Origin: Priapulus caudatus
Taxonomy: Eukaryota > Priapulida > Priapulimorpha > Priapulimorphida > Priapulidae
Assembly (NCBI RefSeq): GCF_000485595.1
Contig: NW_014578551.1
Coordinates: 20,278 to 52,746, forward strand
Length of the DNA stretch: 32,469 nucleotides
Direction: 5' to 3'
The notes under the pieces are model-generated. The model was given only the letters and a program-made list of their open reading frames with translations. It had not been told where the DNA came from and ran no database searches. Of the stretch, positions 28,876 through 32,469 are shown piece after piece; the first letter of the stretch is position 1; each line of letters starts with the position of its first letter. The position numbers were made by a program, and so were the translations under genes.

Positions 28876-29686
28876 ACTACCCTTTACACGTTTTGACTTT
28901 TCCATTCTTCAGTCTGTGACACATTCAGAATTTTATTTCAGTAGGTACGATAAAATTAGACTTTGACATTGTTTTCTCAGATGATAGAAAATCACATGCA
29001 CTGGTAATATATAGATACGAAGGCACTCTTGGCTTCTTGGAAATAAGTTGGCTGCGTCCGTGCTTGCCGTGGTTTAGTATTGGTATTGTTACGCTTGGCT
29101 GTATCATGATATGATTATATTTAATAGACTAGTGAATAGAGAACATGATAATGCATAGGAGAATCTTGTATACCTATGGTCTGTAAAGATAAATAAAAAA
29201 AATTATGAGATAGTATTTGTCATCGAGCTCAGTGTTACATAAATCTGGATAAACCATGTACTCTTATGATGTGGTACTTCGTGGCAGACCGTGTACAGCA
29301 AAGACTTTTGTAATAATGGGTTGTCCGATTTGCTTTTGTGAGGTGAACCGCGTATATTTGTGGACTAAAACGTCAAAAGCAAAAATGTGTGTCCACGATT
29401 TATACAGCATTTAGAATGTGCCCTGTAAATTCCATGGCGGCGAAGTTACTTATCGTTGTATGCCGGTGTATTGTGGAACAGGAGTTATAGAAACAGGGGT
29501 AAAAACACGAAATTAACAAAAAACGATCAATTTAGATCAGGTGCCCATGTATTTTCTGAGAGTTGAAATTTAGGGAATGCTCAATATTATCAATATTACA
29601 TCACTCGCACATAGCAGTATTGAAATAGTGCTATATAATTGTAGTTGCGATGTCCGATCCGAATGTTTATTGTTTGACATTCAGTC
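28876..29686. other. MSL3 3' flank
   Basis: AT-rich sequence without coding support. AATAAA at 29192-29197 is the first canonical poly(A) signal after the MSL3 stop, about 550 bases downstream, and is the likely 3' end. Nothing else was recognised up to 29686. Confidence 0.5.
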
Positions 29687-29962
29687 TCAGTGTCGGTAGC
29701 CACTGCTGTCGGTAAGATCACAATTGCACTTCCACGTGAAGTTACACACAGCCACACAGACCATGCGGTGAAACTTTCTCTGTCGGTCTCCATTGTCTTT
29801 GATGTCGTTTCTGGCACTAGGTGATAGACACTGACAATAGTTTGCCATGAAATCGCACGCGCCGGTGCATGCGCGCTCCATATCTTTCGGTTTCATCTTC
29901 GGTAAGCGTGAGATGTCTTGTACCCTAGTAGCCTGAGTGACTGCGACCAGAGCCATTGTCAC
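29687..29962 (-). CDS. Hypothetical small Cys-rich ORF
   Basis: A 91-codon frame starting ATGACAATGGCT (the second ATG at 29956 is the likelier start) and ending TGA. It encodes a Cys-rich product: CTGACDFMANYCQC, then VCVAVCNFTWKCNC. There is no signal peptide, and its composition is not repeat-driven. A promoter-like segment lies just upstream (30007-30330). No family was recognised and no partner exons were found before the MSL3 3' end, so it is either a single-exon gene, a 5' exon, or chance. Confidence 0.25.
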   Translation of the reverse strand: MTMALVAVTQATRVQDISRLPKMKPKDMERACTGACDFMANYCQCLSPSARNDIKDNGDRQRKFHRMVCVAVCNFTWKCNCDLTDSSGYRH

Positions 29963-30006
29963 CGCCTGCGTATCAATAGAGAAATACTAATCAACGCACT
30001 CATTTT

Positions 30007-30330
30007 CATGAGAGACTGAATTCGGCCCGCCCGTCCGAGCGAGATATCTATGCCCCCTAGACACCGTTGCTAGGTCGGTTAAGTTAGCAGAGTTTATGTT
30101 TCTTTTAGCACATGCAACAAAACTGCCGTATTCGCGACACTTTGTTGCCAAGCATTGCTTTTAGAATGCCCAATCACAATACTGATTGGTTAAAGCCGTC
30201 CGTCAGTCGCGTTTGGCGGATATTTCAGTTGCGTGCGTTGCTATACGAGAGACCAGGAGAGTGGGTAGGTCTCTGATTCTCAGCATTCGCACGCGCAACG
30301 CATGTGGAAGAATTAATCGGTGGAAGAGGC
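30007..30330. promoter_or_regulatory. CpG-rich, possibly bidirectional promoter with paired CCAAT boxes
   Basis: CCAAT at 30170-30174 and ATTGG at 30185-30189 face each other within 20 bases. CCGTTGCTAGG near 30064 resembles half of an RFX X-box. The stretch is richer in CpG than its flanks. It lies between the minus-strand ORF at 29962 and a plus-strand ATG in good context (GCGCCATGG, 30340). That ATG opens 19 codons with a possible GTAGAG donor. Confidence 0.4.
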
Positions 30331-30680
30331 CAGCGCGCCATGGAAAGACACGAAATCAGTGACCCATTTCAAAAAGCGTACTCGACGCTGAGAGAGTAGA
30401 GACAATCGTTTATATTATAAGTTTATAATATTATATTAGTTGTGTGGCGAATAAGGGGACAATGAACGCCGTTTGTAAATTTCGAAATTGGTTTTATTGG
30501 CGCCAAAATGATGCTAATTACGTGCTTTGTCTACATTCACAATTGCTAGATATTTTGGATAGAATCTGTCACAGGAAATGTTTACGATGACTGCGCATCG
30601 ATACATTTAATGTCGACACCACTGCTCGAACTATAGATGAATGATTGAATAATTTCATCGGATCTCTATAGTTCACATGC

Positions 30681-30824
30681 AAATAAAGTTTATTCCAGTT
30701 AGATCCAAAATAATTTTCGTCCATCTGCTTGGAAACATGAAGTCTATTGGAGAGATGGGCGAAAATTTCAGTCAGTGTAAGTATTTATAACTTATTTTGG
30801 ATCTAACTGAGATAAACTTTATTT
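30681..30824. repeat. Inverted repeat with 33-bp arms
   Basis: AAATAAAGTTTATTCCAGTT and AGATCCAAAATAA (30681-30713) are inverted at 30792-30824 with two mismatches. A second pair, ATTTTCGTCCATCT / AGATGGGCGAAAAT, lies inside, giving a long stem. Likely a MITE remnant. Confidence 0.8.
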
Positions 30825-31019
30825 TTATAGATGAATGATGCATTCCTACCAGTATCCAGCAGAGTATCTCGGCGTAGTTCAGCTTATTGAGTGAAGTGTT
30901 CGTTTTCCGCATTGCTAATATCTCTCTGGTGGAAGTTTGACGAAACCTGTGAGGCAGTATTATGTACATATAAGATATACAACACATCCGTAGCTAGCAA
31001 TGAGGAGGAGGCAGTAGCT

Positions 31020-31145
31020 ACAGGCACTTGGGACAGTCAGTGAAAAACTGAAAATAATATGAACGCACATTCACAAATACTACCCCTCCATTACACAGGC
31101 ACTTCGACCGTTTTAATAATAAAATTATGGTTAATAAATACAACT
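31020..31145 (-). repeat. Dispersed repeat family R1, 3' end fragments
   Basis: CACAGGCACTTC then AATAATAAAATTATGGTTAA and TAAATAC (31095-31144) match the 3' part of the R1 family in reverse. A second CAGGCACTTGGGACAGTCAG lies at 31020-31039. A CCAGTACCAGTACCAGTA microsatellite follows. Confidence 0.55.
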
Positions 31146-31416
31146 TGTCAGTACTAGACCTACCAGTACCAGTACCAGTAATAGTCTTAATTTTGATTTG
31201 ACCTAATAACTTCACTTCAACACCGTCCAATACACCGCTGCAACACATAGCGCGCACGCCATTGTGCATGCACAAATACACAGTGATATGCGCGAAACAG
31301 TCGCCGCCATGCTATTTACTATAATACTACTATTATAAACAACTCCTACTAATTAGCCTACCTGTTAATTTCACTAGATTCCGTAGCTATGTCGTTGATA
31401 CGGCTAAGTTTACTAA

Positions 31417-31423
31417 ATGTACG

Positions 31424-31472
<49 letters not shown>
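31417..31472. repeat. (CG)n(CA)n microsatellite
   Basis: CGCGCGCGC followed by about 40 bases of pure CA. Confidence 0.95.
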
Positions 31473-31475
<3 letters not shown>

Positions 31476-31682
31476 CACGCATACACGTACCAATGTCATT
31501 GACGTTGTAACCTCCACGAGAAAGACGACTGTTGTGAAGAAAGTGATTAGAGTTTTGTGCGTGGCTGAAGCGACATTAACTTAATCGTTGTTACGGCGGA
31601 CATCTCGTCTCGCACAGACTATGGACAATTAACATCAAAATTCTAAACAGAAGTGATCAATTAAATTAACTTTTCTGTTTAG

Positions 31683-31802
31683 AACTGGTTCCTCGCCGTG
31701 GGTATTCTAGTCAGTGGCCAAAGAGAGGGTAAGTCGACTGACTTAATGTGCTTTTAATGCGCGCGCGCGCGTGTGTGTGTGTGTGTGCGTGTGTGTGTGT
31801 GT

Positions 31803-31888
<86 letters not shown>

Positions 31889-32437
31889 GTGTGTGTGTGT
31901 GTGTGTGTGTGCATGGTGTACGCACGCACGCCCACAAGCCCGCATACATGCACGTATGCAATCATGAAATCACACATTTGTGCGCGCGCACACGTGCATG
32001 CGTGCGTGCGTACATACGTGCATGCGTGCGTGCGTACATAAGTGCATGCGTGCGTGCGTGCATACGTGCGTGCGTGCGTACATACGTGCGTGCGTGCGTG
32101 CGTGCGTGCATTCATCTGTACATTTATGGCGGCAATATCTCTGCATGTTGCAGTATATAGATTCCAGATCCTAAATCCATTCTTATTTGGATCCTGCCAT
32201 CCCGCCTTCTCCATTCACTAAGAAAAATGTATAGTTACAATGTAGATATATGTAATTGCCAGGTGCGCGAAGCTGACACAACGGCAGCTAGAGGCGGAGG
32301 TCGAGCGTGAAGCAACGCAGAAGAGGAAGCGGTTGCTACGGGCAACCAGCTCTGCGCGGCCGACGCGCGCAGACGCGAGGGTGGCGGAGGGAGAAACTCG
32401 CTGCTTCGGTGGAGGAGTGGAGAGGAGGAGAAAGTGA
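31683..32437 (+). CDS. Two in-phase candidate exons of an unrecognised gene
   Basis: Exon 31683-31728 (46 bases) follows TTTTCTGTTTAG and ends at GTAAGT. Exon 32263-32437 follows TAATTGCCAG and ends in TGA. Joined, they stay open: LVPRRGYSSQWPKRG from the first, then CAKLTQRQLEAEVEREATQK, a basic patch RKRLLR and an Arg-rich end. The Gln/Glu/Lys/Arg composition suggests a charged helix. No family was recognised. The upstream exon must end in phase 1 and was not found; the nearby GTAAGT at 30777 would create a stop if joined. Strong splice signals and a shared phase support a real gene, whose 5' part is missing. The exon reading may also continue by splicing past the window. Confidence 0.4.
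31757..32110. repeat. (CG)n(GT)n and GTGC microsatellites
   Basis: CGCGCGCG, about 140 bases of GT with single-base breaks, then GCACGCACGC and repeated TGCGTGCGTGCGTACATACG modules to 32110. The 129- and 167-codon frames here are repeat artefacts. Confidence 0.95.
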
Positions 32438-32469
32438 CAGTGTTGTCCAACATACTTTTGTAACGGCCT

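Noticed and set aside
31711-32214. His/Thr- and Cys/Val-rich frames up to 167 codons
   Set aside because: Products of (GT)n and GTGC repeats.

Overview
This window is nuclear DNA from an animal, most likely a marine or other non-vertebrate metazoan. It holds two intron-rich genes with GT-AG introns. Their proteins align residue for residue with two conserved animal proteins. There is a telomere-type (CCCTAA)n stretch, NRF-1-type promoter palindromes, dense CA/GT, TA, TGCG and CT microsatellites, and many short inverted-repeat transposons and decayed LINEs. I cannot name the species. No CRISPR array, rRNA or convincing tRNA was seen.

Layout. 1-10.4 kb is repeat-dominated: a minisatellite (1-715), a bZIP-site cluster (about 2.3-2.7 kb), a terminal-inverted-repeat element containing an RTE-like LINE relic (about 3.0-5.15 kb), about 3 kb of CT, TA, CA/GT and GA simple sequence (5.2-8.5 kb), and a 52-bp minisatellite (8.75-9.09 kb). 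10447-17415 on the minus strand is a complete ten-coding-exon gene for ILF2/NF45, assembled here from exons that keep phase throughout (392 codons). Its introns carry two large foldback elements, one with a second element nested in it, and a tandem array that copies a 3' splice site. 17416-20635 is the spacer between the two divergent genes, with a dispersed repeat, a hairpin element and a CpG/NRF-1/YY1-type promoter. 20636-28644 on the plus strand is a complete twelve-coding-exon gene for MSL3 (554 codons), with MITE-like insertions in introns 5, 8, 9 and 11. 28645-32469 holds a LINE tail next to the MSL3 stop, a promoter-like stretch near 30.0-30.3 kb, a small minus-strand ORF, and two in-phase candidate exons of an unrecognised plus-strand gene running to or beyond the window edge.

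Function. ILF2 and MSL3 are both nuclear housekeeping factors transcribed away from each other: ILF2 in double-stranded-RNA-binding NF45/NF90-type complexes, MSL3 as the chromodomain/MRG subunit of the MSL histone H4K16 acetyltransferase complex. The most thought-provoking features are the very long inverted repeats inside the pre-mRNA of ILF2, itself part of a dsRNA-binding complex, the five-fold 31-bp repeat of an ILF2 splice acceptor, and an AT-hook with two SUMO-type motifs inside the MRG insertion of MSL3.
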